DNA of 64,000 bases from UBA4416 sp963422675 (GCA_963422675.2 CAXVYS010000016.1:1-64000), one strand, 5' to 3'; positions 6,817 to 18,155 are shown, counted from the first letter of the stretch. Made by a program: numbers and translations. Notes: generated by a model not told the origin, from the letters alone.

Positions 6817-9777
6817 TCACGACATCATTACAGGTAAATATAACTCAACCCTGGTTCCACAACTATTTTCAAACGTATCATACAAATCGTGTATGGAAAC
6901 GTTTACTTTTTCATAATTTACTGTTTTTTTTATAATAGATAACCGTTGCTCAGTTAACTTCATAGCGATAGGCTGATGAAGGTCTTCTTTCTTATAGCCA
7001 TTTGAACGTTCCCGCCCTATTCCATTATCTTCAATCACAATTTTTAGAAGATTAGTTTCGTAAGAAATCTTTAATTTCAAAACGCCTTTACGTTCCTCCT
7101 TTAAATTCATGAGTCCGTGCCAGATAGCATTTTCAATATAGGGTTGTATCAGCATTGTTGGAATTTCTATTTCACTGCTATCCACATCATCATCTATTTT
7201 TAAAATAAACTCGAAATGGTCATTAAATCGCAACTGCTCAAGTTCTACATATAATTTGAGCGTTTCAAGTTCCTTATCTAATAGTAAACTGTTTTCCCTT
7301 GAATTGTTTAATACCATTCTTATCAACTTACTAAATTTAGCGAGGTAGCTATAGGCTTCCTGTTCTTCATTCTTCAAAATATAATTTTGTATACTGTTAA
7401 TGGCATTAAAAATAAAGTGAGGATTCATTTGTGACTGTAATGCAGACAGCTGTGACTCTGAAACCAATTTATTAATAGCGGTTTTTTCAGCCTCCCTGAT
7501 TTTTATTTTAAAAATCATTCTATTTACAACAGTCAGTGTAAGAAATCCAAGTATGGTTAAGCAAAAAAGAATAAACCATAAAGTTTGCCAAAATGGCTTT
7601 TGTATTTCAAACTTAAATGTAACAGGATGTGTGCTTTTAATACCATCATTATTTAAAGCATATACTTCCAATTCATAAACATCAGGCTTTAGTTTATCAA
7701 ACACTAATTGAGTTTGATTGACCAGTTTAAATGAATCATCTTTATTAACAAACTTATAGATCAGCTTTGTTGTATTTCTATCTTTATAGGTTAATACATC
7801 AAACGTAATGGTGAAAGAATTTTCATTATAAGGAAAAACCAAAGTAGAGGTTTTATAATTGACAGGATGATTATTAACAACCACGGAGTTGATGAAAATA
7901 CCCGGGGGAGTTGCGTTTACAAAAGAGTTATAAACAGGAATACTACACAACCCTTCGGATGTAGATATAAAGATCTTTTCAGAATTAATCGCAATTTGCC
8001 TGACATTATTTGAAATTAAGCCATTTGAAGTGTTGTATTCCTGCGCCTTAATACCACCTGAAAATCTGTCTATTTTTAACAGCCCGTTATTGGTTGATGC
8101 CCATATAAACTGATGCCTGTCTTCTTCCAGATCTGTAAAAATATCCGAATGGCTAAGGTTAGTAATACTGATTCTTTTTAGGTAGTTATTTTCTAATCTG
8201 AATAATCCATCTCCTTTAGTGGCCACCCATATCTCACCACTAATTGTTTTTAATATTTTTGTTATTGAAAAATCAGTTCCCTCTATTTTAATGAGGCTAT
8301 GTGCATTGACATTCAACTTGTATAAACCATTCGTACAACCAACGAGAACCACACCATCATTACAACACGTCATGCACCTGGGTTTGGATTTTAGTACAGG
8401 CTTAATTTCAAAACCGCTTCCATTCTTTATCTCAAATAAAATACCAGATGAGATCCCAAACAGTTTTCCTTTGCAGGTATCCATTTGATATATGTTCAAC
8501 CCCAATCCGGTCCTTTTTTGTTTTAAAAATTTTATGCGATTAAAATTTGTATCTGTTTCAATGATATAGCCTTTATTAGAAATAAGAAATTTATCATGAT
8601 ATTTCATAACGTCAGTAAATTCTATCGTCTTACTCATCTCTAGCTTTTTATGATATATACTGTCTTTTTGAAGAATCATGTATTCATCAAACTCCGTTGA
8701 CACAAAGGTTTGATCACCTATACACTTTAAAAGAGCAGCCGGTTTTCTTAGTGCTTGTATGTTTGAATAATCAACCATGTAACGGTTATTACAATAAAAA
8801 ATTCCTTTTTCCAATGTACTGAACCAAACAGCCCCTTCTTTATCCATCAGAGTTCCTGAAACAGAATAGCCCTGCATCTCCTTTTTAACCTGATCCATTT
8901 TATGAATATCCTTATAATAATATACACCTTTTTGTAATAAGCCAACCCACAATCCGTCTTCTTTGTCTTTATACATTGATATAATTCTACTCGGTAAATT
9001 ATAGATCGTGCAATTCAACTGTCGGTCAATTTTGACAAGCCGGTTTGAGAAATTCAAAAACACTTCACCATTCACTTCCTGTATTTTCATATTCCAGGAA
9101 GGAAAAATATTATCCTGATACGGAATAAAAAAATCTTTACTGCCCTCTTTCGTGATAATTTTAAGAATGATGTTTTTCTGATGATCAAAAAAAGAACGAT
9201 TAACTTCGCCCATGCTATTTTTAACTAAATAATCTTCTCCGGATTGTGACACAACAATAAAGTTTATAGTCGTGTCATGAGAATCATGATTTCCTAAATT
9301 GGTTATTTTAAAATCAGAATGATCTATTCTATAAGCATTTCCCTGTGAAGTAATAATAATATTACCATCATCATCAGTACTCATTCTGTAACAAATATCA
9401 ATGATTCCTTTCCTGTAATTGGCAAACTTTTTAGTGAATGGATACTCTATAATAGAGTCGTTCACAATTTTAAGGATTCTGTTTTGGGAAGTAATAATGG
9501 AGATCTCCCCTTGCTTATGTTCACCTATATAGTATACGCCACCTTCAGGCAATCCGTTTTTTTTATCAAAAATTTTAATAGTATTTCCATTATATTTACA
9601 CAACCCGTTTTCTGTACAAAACCATATATAGCCTTTGGAGTCCTGTATCACATTATAACATTCCTGTGATGGTAAATTCAAAAGGTCTCCCATATTTTTA
9701 AAATTCATTTGCTGGGCATCAAGCAACATGATTTTCAAAAAAATGAATAAGAATATATAAGTGATTTTCTGTAACAT
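6817..9777 (-). CDS. Two-component sensor histidine kinase with periplasmic propeller (LytS-like kinase domain)
   Basis: 986 residues. A signal peptide (MLQKITYIFLFIFLKIMLLDAQ) leads into repeated two-component-regulator-propeller blades with patterns such as DSKGYIWFCTENGLCKYNG and EDRHQFIWASTNNGLLKID. A Y_Y_Y-type domain follows near residues 655-720, then one membrane helix (about 735-760, WFILFCLTILGFLTLTVV). The cytoplasmic part is a His_kinase domain, QSQMNPHFIFNAINSIQNY, whose His is the probable phosphorylation site, plus an HATPase with IPTMLIQPYIENAIWHG and the G1 box EDNGIGRER. It should sense an extracytoplasmic ligand and phosphorylate the adjoining LytTR regulator. It lacks the fused receiver/AraC output of hybrid carbohydrate sensors. 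Ligand unknown. Confidence 0.95.
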   Translation of the reverse strand: MLQKITYIFLFIFLKIMLLDAQQMNFKNMGDLLNLPSQECYNVIQDSKGYIWFCTENGLCKYNGNTIKIFDKKNGLPEGGVYYIGEHKQGEISIITSQNRILKIVNDSIIEYPFTKKFANYRKGIIDICYRMSTDDDGNIIITSQGNAYRIDHSDFKITNLGNHDSHDTTINFIVVSQSGEDYLVKNSMGEVNRSFFDHQKNIILKIITKEGSKDFFIPYQDNIFPSWNMKIQEVNGEVFLNFSNRLVKIDRQLNCTIYNLPSRIISMYKDKEDGLWVGLLQKGVYYYKDIHKMDQVKKEMQGYSVSGTLMDKEGAVWFSTLEKGIFYCNNRYMVDYSNIQALRKPAALLKCIGDQTFVSTEFDEYMILQKDSIYHKKLEMSKTIEFTDVMKYHDKFLISNKGYIIETDTNFNRIKFLKQKRTGLGLNIYQMDTCKGKLFGISSGILFEIKNGSGFEIKPVLKSKPRCMTCCNDGVVLVGCTNGLYKLNVNAHSLIKIEGTDFSITKILKTISGEIWVATKGDGLFRLENNYLKRISITNLSHSDIFTDLEEDRHQFIWASTNNGLLKIDRFSGGIKAQEYNTSNGLISNNVRQIAINSEKIFISTSEGLCSIPVYNSFVNATPPGIFINSVVVNNHPVNYKTSTLVFPYNENSFTITFDVLTYKDRNTTKLIYKFVNKDDSFKLVNQTQLVFDKLKPDVYELEVYALNNDGIKSTHPVTFKFEIQKPFWQTLWFILFCLTILGFLTLTVVNRMIFKIKIREAEKTAINKLVSESQLSALQSQMNPHFIFNAINSIQNYILKNEEQEAYSYLAKFSKLIRMVLNNSRENSLLLDKELETLKLYVELEQLRFNDHFEFILKIDDDVDSSEIEIPTMLIQPYIENAIWHGLMNLKEERKGVLKLKISYETNLLKIVIEDNGIGRERSNGYKKEDLHQPIAMKLTEQRLSIIKKTVNYEKVNVSIHDLYDTFENSCGTRVELYLPVMMS

Positions 9778-9949
9778 TTCAAACTAGTTCTGTTACAATA
9801 TTAATGGTTTTATTCTACTCTTGCATCTTTAATTTTCGTGTGCAAAAAATGTTTTGTACGGTAGCATAACACTGCAATCGGCGAAGTAATTTGCAGTCCC
9901 CTTATACCTAATTATTTGAATAGCTAAACCATATTATAAATAAGGAACT

Positions 9950-10447
9950 ATGAAAATCATTCCATTAAAAAGTTTCAAACAGGAGTTCTGGTCAGGACTT
10001 ATCACTGTAACAGTGTCGGGTTTATTAATGTATTGGGGAGTATCCGGTACAGCGCCCTTTCATCTATTTGGGATGGCTCCTGATGCTTCTGTATCACATA
10101 TTATATTCGTTACAATTGCATTGTTGATATTTATCCCAGGGCTGAATACACTTATTAAATGGTTTTCCGTATTAAGAAATGGTGCGTTTGTAATAGTATT
10201 GGATACCCATACGATTCCTTATCCCCGTCATAAAAAAATAGGAGGGTCTAGGCCCATTACTTTAAAAAGAACGACGATTGCCCGTACGGAGTTTAATAAA
10301 ACAAAACCCCATTTTTATCAGATCTTAATCAAAGATAAACAAGGTGATATATTAGAGATGATTTCAGGACAACTCACTTCTTTGAAAACACTCGCTCCCA
10401 AAGAGGTTACACCATCCGTTAATAATTGGCTTAAGGAATCCTCCTGA
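9950..10447 (+). CDS. Hypothetical membrane protein with two N-terminal transmembrane helices
   Basis: 165 residues, not recognised by name. Two hydrophobic segments (about residues 14-30, SGLITVTVSGLLMYWGV, and 49-70, HIIFVTIALLIFIPGLNTLI) are followed by a roughly 90-residue soluble domain rich in beta strands and basic residues (RTTIARTEFNKTKPHFYQILIKDKQG). The arrangement of two helices and a small beta domain resembles bacterial PH-domain membrane proteins, but this is only a shape resemblance. It is monocistronic, between the divergent sensor kinase and the convergent TamL gene. Confidence 0.7.
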   Translation: MKIIPLKSFKQEFWSGLITVTVSGLLMYWGVSGTAPFHLFGMAPDASVSHIIFVTIALLIFIPGLNTLIKWFSVLRNGAFVIVLDTHTIPYPRHKKIGGSRPITLKRTTIARTEFNKTKPHFYQILIKDKQGDILEMISGQLTSLKTLAPKEVTPSVNNWLKESS

Positions 10448-10523
10448 TACGTTCAGTCAAAAGATGTAGTAATAAAGATCAATTTGAATTAATTTTCAGG
10501 ATATAAGAAAATACGTCATCCAT

Positions 10524-12854
10524 TTAAAATGGATACCCAATAGCGATATTCAACACCAGGTTTTGTTTGCGCCATTTGCCATCTCCGAAATCTATTTTAT
10601 TATATACCCAGCGTTCATTTTCAGGTAAAGATGGCTTTCTTAAAGGCATTCCCAAATCAAAACGAATTACAAAAAAGGAAATATCCGCTCTCAAACCAAA
10701 GCCTGTTCCCACTGCAATTTCTTTATAGAAACGATTCGTTTGAAATTCACCGTTCGTAAACTGCTGGTTTTTTCTTGTGAGCCACACATTTCCTGCATCT
10801 ACAAAAATAGCTCCTTTTAAAATGCTTACTATCGTAAATCGATACTCCACGGTGCCTTCCAGTTTTATATCTCCGGCCTGATCCACAAATCCTTTATTGG
10901 CAAGACTATCAGGTAACTGATAAGACCCCGGGCCGACTGTTCGGGGAAGGAATGCACGGATACTGTTAGACCCACCACTAAAAAATTGTTTGATGTAAGG
11001 CATCGAGTTTGAATTCCCGTAAGGAATACCAATACCGGCAAGCACACGCGCAGCAATTTTATTATTTTTATTAAAATTCAAATAATACCTTGTATCTGTT
11101 GTTATTTTAGAATACTGGGAGTACTTGTAATTAAAAAGCATGAAAGGGTTGTCATCACTTGGTTTTCTTGAAGCAATTAAAGAGTTTACTGCGCTCAATA
11201 CATTTCCTGACAAATCCAGTATGGCATTAAAATAATATTGGTGGTGTCTCGTAATTCCTACCAATGAATTATACGTAAATCCATATTTTCCTCCGATCGT
11301 AAATTGCTCCTCAAAACTTTTTTTCAGAAAAGGATTTTCCTGAAGGAGGTCTTTAAAGGCAGCAGTAGTTCCCAATAAACGCGCAAAATTAATAGAAAGA
11401 GGAGTTACTTCATATTCCTTTTGCGCCGACTCTTTCCAGGTATAACCATACGAAAAATTAAAAGCTGCCATTTTAAAATACAACACCCTGTTCAATAACC
11501 GAAAACCCAGATCGAATTTGGTTTTTGGAACATAAAAACTTGATACATTCCTGATTTGGAAAGGAGCAATAAATTTGGGAATGTACAATTGTGTATTTGC
11601 GCCAAACTCATAAGAGTTAAAGCCCGATTGCAGCTTACTGAATTGCGTTTCAAAATTTCCATTCAGATTAAATAAAAATAATTCAGCACCTTTTAATAAA
11701 TTTCTGTTCTTAAAGCTCAGAGTTACCGCAGGCCCTGTATAGTTATTCGATTTTGTAACGGTTTCCACTTCCAGCTGCAACGATTTTTTTTGCATCTGGG
11801 TCAGATTAATATAAACATCCATTAAGCCTGCTCCGTTTATAATGGTATCTGTAAATTTAATTGTGGCATTTTTAAACACCCCCATTCCTATTAAACGGTT
11901 TATAGTAAGGCTATAGTTTTTACGACTATAGTAATCCCCTTTCTTTAAAAAAACGGATCTGATAACCACTTGTGAATGAAACATACTATCCTTGTTAAGG
12001 TAATAATATCCATCTGTTTTTACAGTGTCTGTTTTTCCTCTAATGTTATCTCCATTTAATTTATAAGAAGGATTAATATACACATTGTTGATCCTGTAAC
12101 GTATTTCCGCTTTTTCGGGAATATCCGTTTTTATATCCAGCTTTAAATTAATTGATTTTTTACCTATAGTTGTATCTGCTTTAAAGATCAGATAATCCTG
12201 ATTAAAATAATAAAATCCTTCATTTTTTAAATAGTAATCTATCCGCACCCTTTCTGCTTTTAAAAGATCGAGACTATACTGCCCATCCTCTTCTATAGCT
12301 GTTTCACTTTCCGATGCTTTTATAGCTATACTTAATGCATCATTGCCTGTAGGAAACGTAACATGATGAATCAGATAAGGTGCCGTAATCGTAGCTGTGT
12401 AAACCACACTGCTTTTTCTCTTTTTGGTAATTATTTTATAGCTTACCATCGCATCAAAATAACCCAAAGTATTCAAGCGGTTTACCATAATCTCAGAAAC
12501 GGTTGTTGGAGTAACGTCACTTTGTAAAACAGGCTTTTCAGAGAATTTCCGTTTAAGGATTTTCTTAATTTTTGTTTTTGGGGTATCCCCGGTGAAATTA
12601 TAAATACCCAATTTAACCCGTAAACCTAAAAGTGTTTCATTTGGTTTAGGGCGGATAATTTTTTCAAGTTCCGATCTTATCTCGCCTTTATCCACCTTAT
12701 CCACCGAGTGGATCTTTATATCAGCTCCTGTATACAACGTTTCATTTTCAGGCAAATGTTTGGTTGTGTTACAGGAGTAAAAGGCCACTACCAGGAAAAG
12801 CAGGGCCAGTCTGCAAAACAGAACCCTTATATTTATATGTTGTTGTTTATACAA
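10524..12854 (-). CDS. tamL: TamL, lipoprotein form of the TamA/BamA-family outer-membrane assembly factor
   Basis: 776 residues. The N-terminus is a lipoprotein signal (LALLFLVVAFYSCNTTK) with the Cys near residue 28. POTRA-like repeats occupy about residues 35-390, and a C-terminal Omp85 barrel about 400-776 includes the family ending DISFFVIRFDLGMPLRKP ... NLVLNIAIGYPF. Ending on a phenylalanine is typical of Omp85 barrels. The lipidated TamA homologue is characteristic of Bacteroidota and is called TamL. The gene follows the tamB gene after five bases on the same strand, which supports a TamB-TamL envelope complex for outer-membrane protein or lipid transfer. The exact substrate is not evident from the sequence. 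Confidence 0.9.
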   Translation of the reverse strand: MYKQQHINIRVLFCRLALLFLVVAFYSCNTTKHLPENETLYTGADIKIHSVDKVDKGEIRSELEKIIRPKPNETLLGLRVKLGIYNFTGDTPKTKIKKILKRKFSEKPVLQSDVTPTTVSEIMVNRLNTLGYFDAMVSYKIITKKRKSSVVYTATITAPYLIHHVTFPTGNDALSIAIKASESETAIEEDGQYSLDLLKAERVRIDYYLKNEGFYYFNQDYLIFKADTTIGKKSINLKLDIKTDIPEKAEIRYRINNVYINPSYKLNGDNIRGKTDTVKTDGYYYLNKDSMFHSQVVIRSVFLKKGDYYSRKNYSLTINRLIGMGVFKNATIKFTDTIINGAGLMDVYINLTQMQKKSLQLEVETVTKSNNYTGPAVTLSFKNRNLLKGAELFLFNLNGNFETQFSKLQSGFNSYEFGANTQLYIPKFIAPFQIRNVSSFYVPKTKFDLGFRLLNRVLYFKMAAFNFSYGYTWKESAQKEYEVTPLSINFARLLGTTAAFKDLLQENPFLKKSFEEQFTIGGKYGFTYNSLVGITRHHQYYFNAILDLSGNVLSAVNSLIASRKPSDDNPFMLFNYKYSQYSKITTDTRYYLNFNKNNKIAARVLAGIGIPYGNSNSMPYIKQFFSGGSNSIRAFLPRTVGPGSYQLPDSLANKGFVDQAGDIKLEGTVEYRFTIVSILKGAIFVDAGNVWLTRKNQQFTNGEFQTNRFYKEIAVGTGFGLRADISFFVIRFDLGMPLRKPSLPENERWVYNKIDFGDGKWRKQNLVLNIAIGYPF

Positions 12855-12859
12855 TGCTC

Positions 12860-15800
12860 TTATTTCGTTTTGAGATCCGATTGTTTATTTGCTGATTTAG
12901 GTTTAGCAAATAACTCTCTCAGCTTATTATAATTTCTTACATACACTACCCCTACACCTGTTTTAGTGATCTCCCCTTCAATAGGATTCTCATATTGGTT
13001 TAACCTGAAGCCTCTGAGCTTATATCGCCCATCATCCGTTAATTTATAATCCACACTAATATTTCCGGCTACATCACTCGCATTATTCTGCTTTGCTCTC
13101 TCGCCCTCCAACTCTATATTTCCACCAACACGTACTGTTACTTTATCCTTAAATAATTGCTTGGATACGCCCACCTGTAATTGGGTTCTTCCTTCCTCCT
13201 GCCCTGTTGAATAATCTTCGAATGAATTTACACCAAGATCCAGATCAACCACCTTTACATATTTTTGCGACAAAGTACTTAACTGTTGTGTAAGCACTTT
13301 ACTCGCACTTGTTCTGGACGTAGATGATAAACCTCCACCACCTCCACCATTATCCAGGGGATTATCACTAATGAATCGGCGCAGTGTGAGTAAAGCAAAT
13401 ACCTGTTTATTCAATTGCGTTTCGTCACCCCTAAGTTCTTCCAGTTTAGCATTCACAGTACCATTCACTGCACCTTTATCTTTTGGTGCAAGCTGAATAT
13501 CAAAACTGATCTCAGGTGTCGATAAAAAACCACTCATTTTTAAGTACACTAAAAATGTGAGCATATTTCTGTACTTATTTCTTTCCAGTTCATCCACTCC
13601 TGCCAGATCATTTTGAATAAGATCAATAGGGGATGTTTTAATTGTATAAATTGCTTTTATATCTACATAAGCATCTAAAATATCTCCCGACCAACTCACC
13701 GAACTTCCCGGTTCAATCCTAAAATCACGGCGCACGACATCACTGATTGATAAATGATAGCCACCATCGTCAATTTTGTATTTCCCCGTTAAAGTTGTTT
13801 TACCGCTTTTATCCAACGTAAAATTAAGGGTTCCACCGCCTACAATATAGAGTGAATCACCGGAAACCTGATCTACCAACATTTTTAATTCAACCGTCTT
13901 ATCAAAAGTGATGATGGCATCCAGGTCAATTCCTTTAATCGTGGTTACCTGTTTAAGAGTATCGTTTTTTCTGGTCATAATAGCTTTATCATAATTTAAG
14001 CTATCTACAAATTCCACAATTCCTTTATTGTCTTCTTTTCCAACCTGTGATTCAGGTTTTACATACGTAATCGTTGAACCTTTATTTAATTTCGCTTTTA
14101 CTTTTAAATCAGGATCATCAATACCCCCTTTAATACTGATATCACTATCCAGGAAGACTGTACCAAAATATAAAGGGTTATCGCGCTTTGTGGTATTAAG
14201 CGCCAGAAAATTATCAGATCTTACCCGCAAATCTAAATTTATGTTTTTAAAATCTTTAATATCCACACTACCACTCACAATGGCTTTATTATTTAACGAA
14301 TCGAATACCGTAAAATCAGGGAATATGATTTTATTCGAACTAAAATTTAATTTAGAATCAGGAACCGTTAAATACGAATCGATGAATTGTGGATTAAAAG
14401 CACTTTTATTAAAGTGAATACTTCCGTCTAATGCAGGCATTGAGGCGCTTCCGGTTACATTTAATTTACCCTCTACATTCCCCGACATTCTTGTTACCTG
14501 CCCAAAGGTAAAAGGCTCTACTGTTGCAAGATTTAAGTTTTTAATGTCTACTAAAAAATTAAGGGCTTCCGCATGGTTATCAAGTGCATAAGATCCTTTC
14601 ACATCAATATTATTTCCGTTTCCCTCCACATTCATATCAACGTTATACACTTTTACATGTTCTTTATTATCAGCTTTTAATTTAATAGTTCCAATAGGTA
14701 CCGATTGAAATACAAAATCACGAATTACCAGGTCTGATGAAAAAGCACTCGTATTCTGTTGGCTTTCTAAAACAACTGTGCCATTCATATTTCCTTTCAC
14801 CAGTTCTTTTTTATTTTCCAATAGCTTTGATATTGTAGAAAGATCAAAATCCTTAAACTTCAATTCCAAAGGGGCTTCAGGCGATTTAGATAAAGAGTTG
14901 GCTGATATAAGTTGCGGGCCATTTGAAAGTATTAAGCGGTTCGCCATTAGCCCTTCTTTCACAAATGTTAAGGAGTTCGCCGGGTCAACATTCCATGTTT
15001 GCGCATTTAAAATAAGACCCGGATTTATCGTTAACTCAAAAGCTTTGTTCATACTTTTTAAAACACCCCCAATAGCAAGTAACTTAATACTGTCGTCCCT
15101 GGAAGTAGATAATTGAAACCCCAGGCTGTTACTTTTCACTTCTCCCCTTAAAGAGGTATTTTCAAATTTTATAGTGGGATTAGAAACCTCAGCAATGGTT
15201 AACGCATAGTTTAAGGAGGCCGGATCCGATGTAACCGCAAATTTCAAACTGTCGATATCAATTCCTGAATATTTTATTTGCGGTACCGATACGTCTGCAA
15301 CTATTTTTTTTGCTTCACTATCATAATTCCCCTTTATGTAAGAGGGTGTCAGCTTTTCCAAAGATGGTATTAAATTTCCCACAATCAATGTCGGATCTTT
15401 TAAGTTCACCTTAAAATCAAATTTTTGTGGTTTCAGATTTTCTTTCACCTGTGGTTGCTGCATATTAAAGTACCTGTTAATATGCTGTTCTATTGAAGAT
15501 GGGAGTTCTTTTAAATTGATATTTCCCTTAAAATTCACATCCACAATTTCCGACTGTACTTTAATATCCGATATCCCATTTTCGAGGGTGCTGTTCAATA
15601 CGATCGAATCAATCGGATACTTTCTGTTGTTTTTGATCATTAAAGTATTTTTTACAGAGGCCTTCCCTGTAATGTTATCACCCTGCTGCCGGATATTGGA
15701 TTGTATAAATGTACTGATCCTGGTATCTTCTGTTGTGAAATGAAGGGCTTTCAGATCCATGCCTTTTAGATCGAATGTAAATACATATTGAGGGCTCAGG

Positions 15801-17911
15801 GAATCGAAATTAACAAGGCCATCAAAATTAAATACAATATTTTTATCATTAATGGAAGCCTTTCCTGTAAAAGATTTATCCACTATTTTTCCTCCGGCTA
15901 ACAGATGAGTATATTCATAATTGTTAACCAAAGCTTTTTCCACATCCAGATTTATATCTGTATTAATATGTTTTGCATCAAGTCCGCTTCCATCAAAAGT
16001 AGCCGTCATACTCACAGGCCCAAGTAATTTTTTCTGGTTCAATAACTCACCTGCATCAAAGTTTACCAACTTTACCTCTCCCGAATAAGGCTGTTCTTTG
16101 TTCCCCGCTTCTGGATTCATAGTTACATGCGCTTCGGCATTTCCTATAGAAGTAGTAAGCGCTAAGGATGCATTGAAATTTTTAAAATAACCTTCCAGGT
16201 TTCCTTTCACATTAAATGTTTCGGGAAGCACAACTGTTGAAGGAATAACCTCTTTCGAGATAATAGAAAATAACTCCTCGCGTGAGGAGGTTACATCCAA
16301 TACAGCTAAATTAATAGATAGATTATCGGGCTGTAATACTTGCCGCAAAGATCCCTTTAATTTAAGAGTCGTATTGTTTAAAATAGCTAATTCAAATTCA
16401 CGAATCGTGAGGTCATTGATAATGCCTTTGATATCTGTGCTTAATAATACAATAGCGTTCTTATCAAGGTTAAGCGATTTGGTTGTAGCAAGCTGTGGAA
16501 TAAAAAGCAGTAGATCCTTTACAGCCACACGGCTCTTTTTTAGTTGGGCGGAAACATATAAATTTCCAATATTCTCTCCTATACTTTCAATCGACTTATA
16601 ACGGATGCTTAAATGGTCTTTGATCATGCTCCGGTTTGTTTCAATTTCTAATTTAGCGATATCTACATGGGTTGTATCATAAACGATATTCGCTTTCATG
16701 TTTTTCAATTGCAGACCACACTGTTCTTCAAAGCTAAGGCCTTCCAGTTTTATAGAAGCATATTTGGCGCTCCCGGTAATATCAGTGGCATGAATAGAAA
16801 CATTTTTTGCATGAATATGATTGTAATCTATTCCCGTTTTTGTTTTGGCTATGCTATTATTATCGAAGCTGAAATTATTCTTATAAAGATCCAGCTTATC
16901 CAAAGCAACTACCCAGTTTGGTGAAGGTGATACCGAATCTGTTGAAACAATTTTAATAGCACTGTCTGAAACAACAACCGATTTATCCATTGTAAAAGAT
17001 GCAGTTGTATTTGATAAGGAAATACTTTGCAAATTGATGCGTGCGTGCTGAAGATCTATTTTTTCAGGTTTTACTAAAAGTTCTCCTAATGCCAATATAG
17101 CGTTTTGTTTATTCAACACATCCCTGTATACTACATGAATCATTGATAACTCAATAGCATTAACGGCTATCCCATAATTAAAAGGCTTTGAAGGTGTTTT
17201 TGGTTTTGGCACTACATGCGACATTCCCCTGCTCACAATAACTCTTGTATCACTTAACCGGATAGAATTAACAGCAATAGACTGTTTGGAAAGATCAAAC
17301 GTTTTAAAACTGGTTTCAAAATCACCAAGCTTTACGTCTGCATTCATTCCTCCATATACATCATGGTAAGTGAAATACACCTCATGAAGTTCCACATTTT
17401 TAATTCCAAATTCCCAGGCGGCTTGTGTGGTATCTTTTACGTTCTCCGTTTGAGTTGTATCCGGCTTCACAAAAGCATTTACAATAAAGTCGAAATTAAA
17501 ACTTGTGTCATTTACTTTACGACTAATATGCCCCGTTGTATGAGTAAGCTCAACATTATTTAAAACAATTTTTTTAGACAACAAGTCCCATAAATTCACA
17601 TCCACTTTTAAATTCCCAAGGTAGAGTAATGTATCAGCCTGTTGATCTTCAACATACAATTCCTGGAGTTCAATGGATTTTGGAAAAGCAATTGTTATTT
17701 TTTTTAACATAACCTTTGCGTGGATCTTGTCAGATAAAAAGTGAGTAGCTTTCCCGGTAACATAGGTTTGAATTTTGGGAAACTGAAGCAATAAAATAAT
17801 CAACAATAATAATAACACCGGAATGGAGATCAGCCATACCAGTGCCTTTAAAGCAGTTTTTACTACCCGTTTAAACTTAAACCCTGTATGTTGCGAATGT
17901 GTGTCGATCAC
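12860..17911 (-). CDS. tamB: TamB (translocation and assembly module, AsmA-like)
   Basis: A very large 1,683-residue protein. A single N-terminal signal-anchor helix (about residues 20-42, ALVWLISIPVLLLLLIILL) is followed by more than 1,400 residues of repetitive beta-strand sequence of the AsmA/TamB type, ending in the conserved TamB/DUF490 C-terminal domain (about 1,250-1,640, with GGTLNFTLDKSGKTTLTGKY and VDLDLGVNSFEDY). Such proteins form a long hydrophobic groove across the periplasm. The start is a GTG (17911); no ATG lies before the anchor helix, so GTG is the likely start. It is the first gene of a two-gene operon with tamL. Confidence 0.92.
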   Translation of the reverse strand: MIDTHSQHTGFKFKRVVKTALKALVWLISIPVLLLLLIILLLQFPKIQTYVTGKATHFLSDKIHAKVMLKKITIAFPKSIELQELYVEDQQADTLLYLGNLKVDVNLWDLLSKKIVLNNVELTHTTGHISRKVNDTSFNFDFIVNAFVKPDTTQTENVKDTTQAAWEFGIKNVELHEVYFTYHDVYGGMNADVKLGDFETSFKTFDLSKQSIAVNSIRLSDTRVIVSRGMSHVVPKPKTPSKPFNYGIAVNAIELSMIHVVYRDVLNKQNAILALGELLVKPEKIDLQHARINLQSISLSNTTASFTMDKSVVVSDSAIKIVSTDSVSPSPNWVVALDKLDLYKNNFSFDNNSIAKTKTGIDYNHIHAKNVSIHATDITGSAKYASIKLEGLSFEEQCGLQLKNMKANIVYDTTHVDIAKLEIETNRSMIKDHLSIRYKSIESIGENIGNLYVSAQLKKSRVAVKDLLLFIPQLATTKSLNLDKNAIVLLSTDIKGIINDLTIREFELAILNNTTLKLKGSLRQVLQPDNLSINLAVLDVTSSREELFSIISKEVIPSTVVLPETFNVKGNLEGYFKNFNASLALTTSIGNAEAHVTMNPEAGNKEQPYSGEVKLVNFDAGELLNQKKLLGPVSMTATFDGSGLDAKHINTDINLDVEKALVNNYEYTHLLAGGKIVDKSFTGKASINDKNIVFNFDGLVNFDSLSPQYVFTFDLKGMDLKALHFTTEDTRISTFIQSNIRQQGDNITGKASVKNTLMIKNNRKYPIDSIVLNSTLENGISDIKVQSEIVDVNFKGNINLKELPSSIEQHINRYFNMQQPQVKENLKPQKFDFKVNLKDPTLIVGNLIPSLEKLTPSYIKGNYDSEAKKIVADVSVPQIKYSGIDIDSLKFAVTSDPASLNYALTIAEVSNPTIKFENTSLRGEVKSNSLGFQLSTSRDDSIKLLAIGGVLKSMNKAFELTINPGLILNAQTWNVDPANSLTFVKEGLMANRLILSNGPQLISANSLSKSPEAPLELKFKDFDLSTISKLLENKKELVKGNMNGTVVLESQQNTSAFSSDLVIRDFVFQSVPIGTIKLKADNKEHVKVYNVDMNVEGNGNNIDVKGSYALDNHAEALNFLVDIKNLNLATVEPFTFGQVTRMSGNVEGKLNVTGSASMPALDGSIHFNKSAFNPQFIDSYLTVPDSKLNFSSNKIIFPDFTVFDSLNNKAIVSGSVDIKDFKNINLDLRVRSDNFLALNTTKRDNPLYFGTVFLDSDISIKGGIDDPDLKVKAKLNKGSTITYVKPESQVGKEDNKGIVEFVDSLNYDKAIMTRKNDTLKQVTTIKGIDLDAIITFDKTVELKMLVDQVSGDSLYIVGGGTLNFTLDKSGKTTLTGKYKIDDGGYHLSISDVVRRDFRIEPGSSVSWSGDILDAYVDIKAIYTIKTSPIDLIQNDLAGVDELERNKYRNMLTFLVYLKMSGFLSTPEISFDIQLAPKDKGAVNGTVNAKLEELRGDETQLNKQVFALLTLRRFISDNPLDNGGGGGGLSSTSRTSASKVLTQQLSTLSQKYVKVVDLDLGVNSFEDYSTGQEEGRTQLQVGVSKQLFKDKVTVRVGGNIELEGERAKQNNASDVAGNISVDYKLTDDGRYKLRGFRLNQYENPIEGEITKTGVGVVYVRNYNKLRELFAKPKSANKQSDLKTK

Positions 17912-18155
17912 CTACAAGATAAATTTAAAATTCTAATAAAATTGGTTTAAATACCAGACTTATTAAATGTCTTCTTTTAACATTTCTTACTACCAATCAA
18001 ATCATAAGCCAGGCAGATAAGAACAATTTCCTACCGGATTTTCTAATCTATTATCTACCAGGGATTAGTTATCCTTGAAGTCTACTAGCCCCTGCAACAC
18101 TTATTACTTATATTTACATACACATAACAGCACATAAACAGTAGCTTACTATACT

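Noticed and set aside
14028..17563. Many plus-strand open frames inside tamB
   Set aside because: They are antisense shadows of a long, well-supported gene and contain no recognisable motifs.
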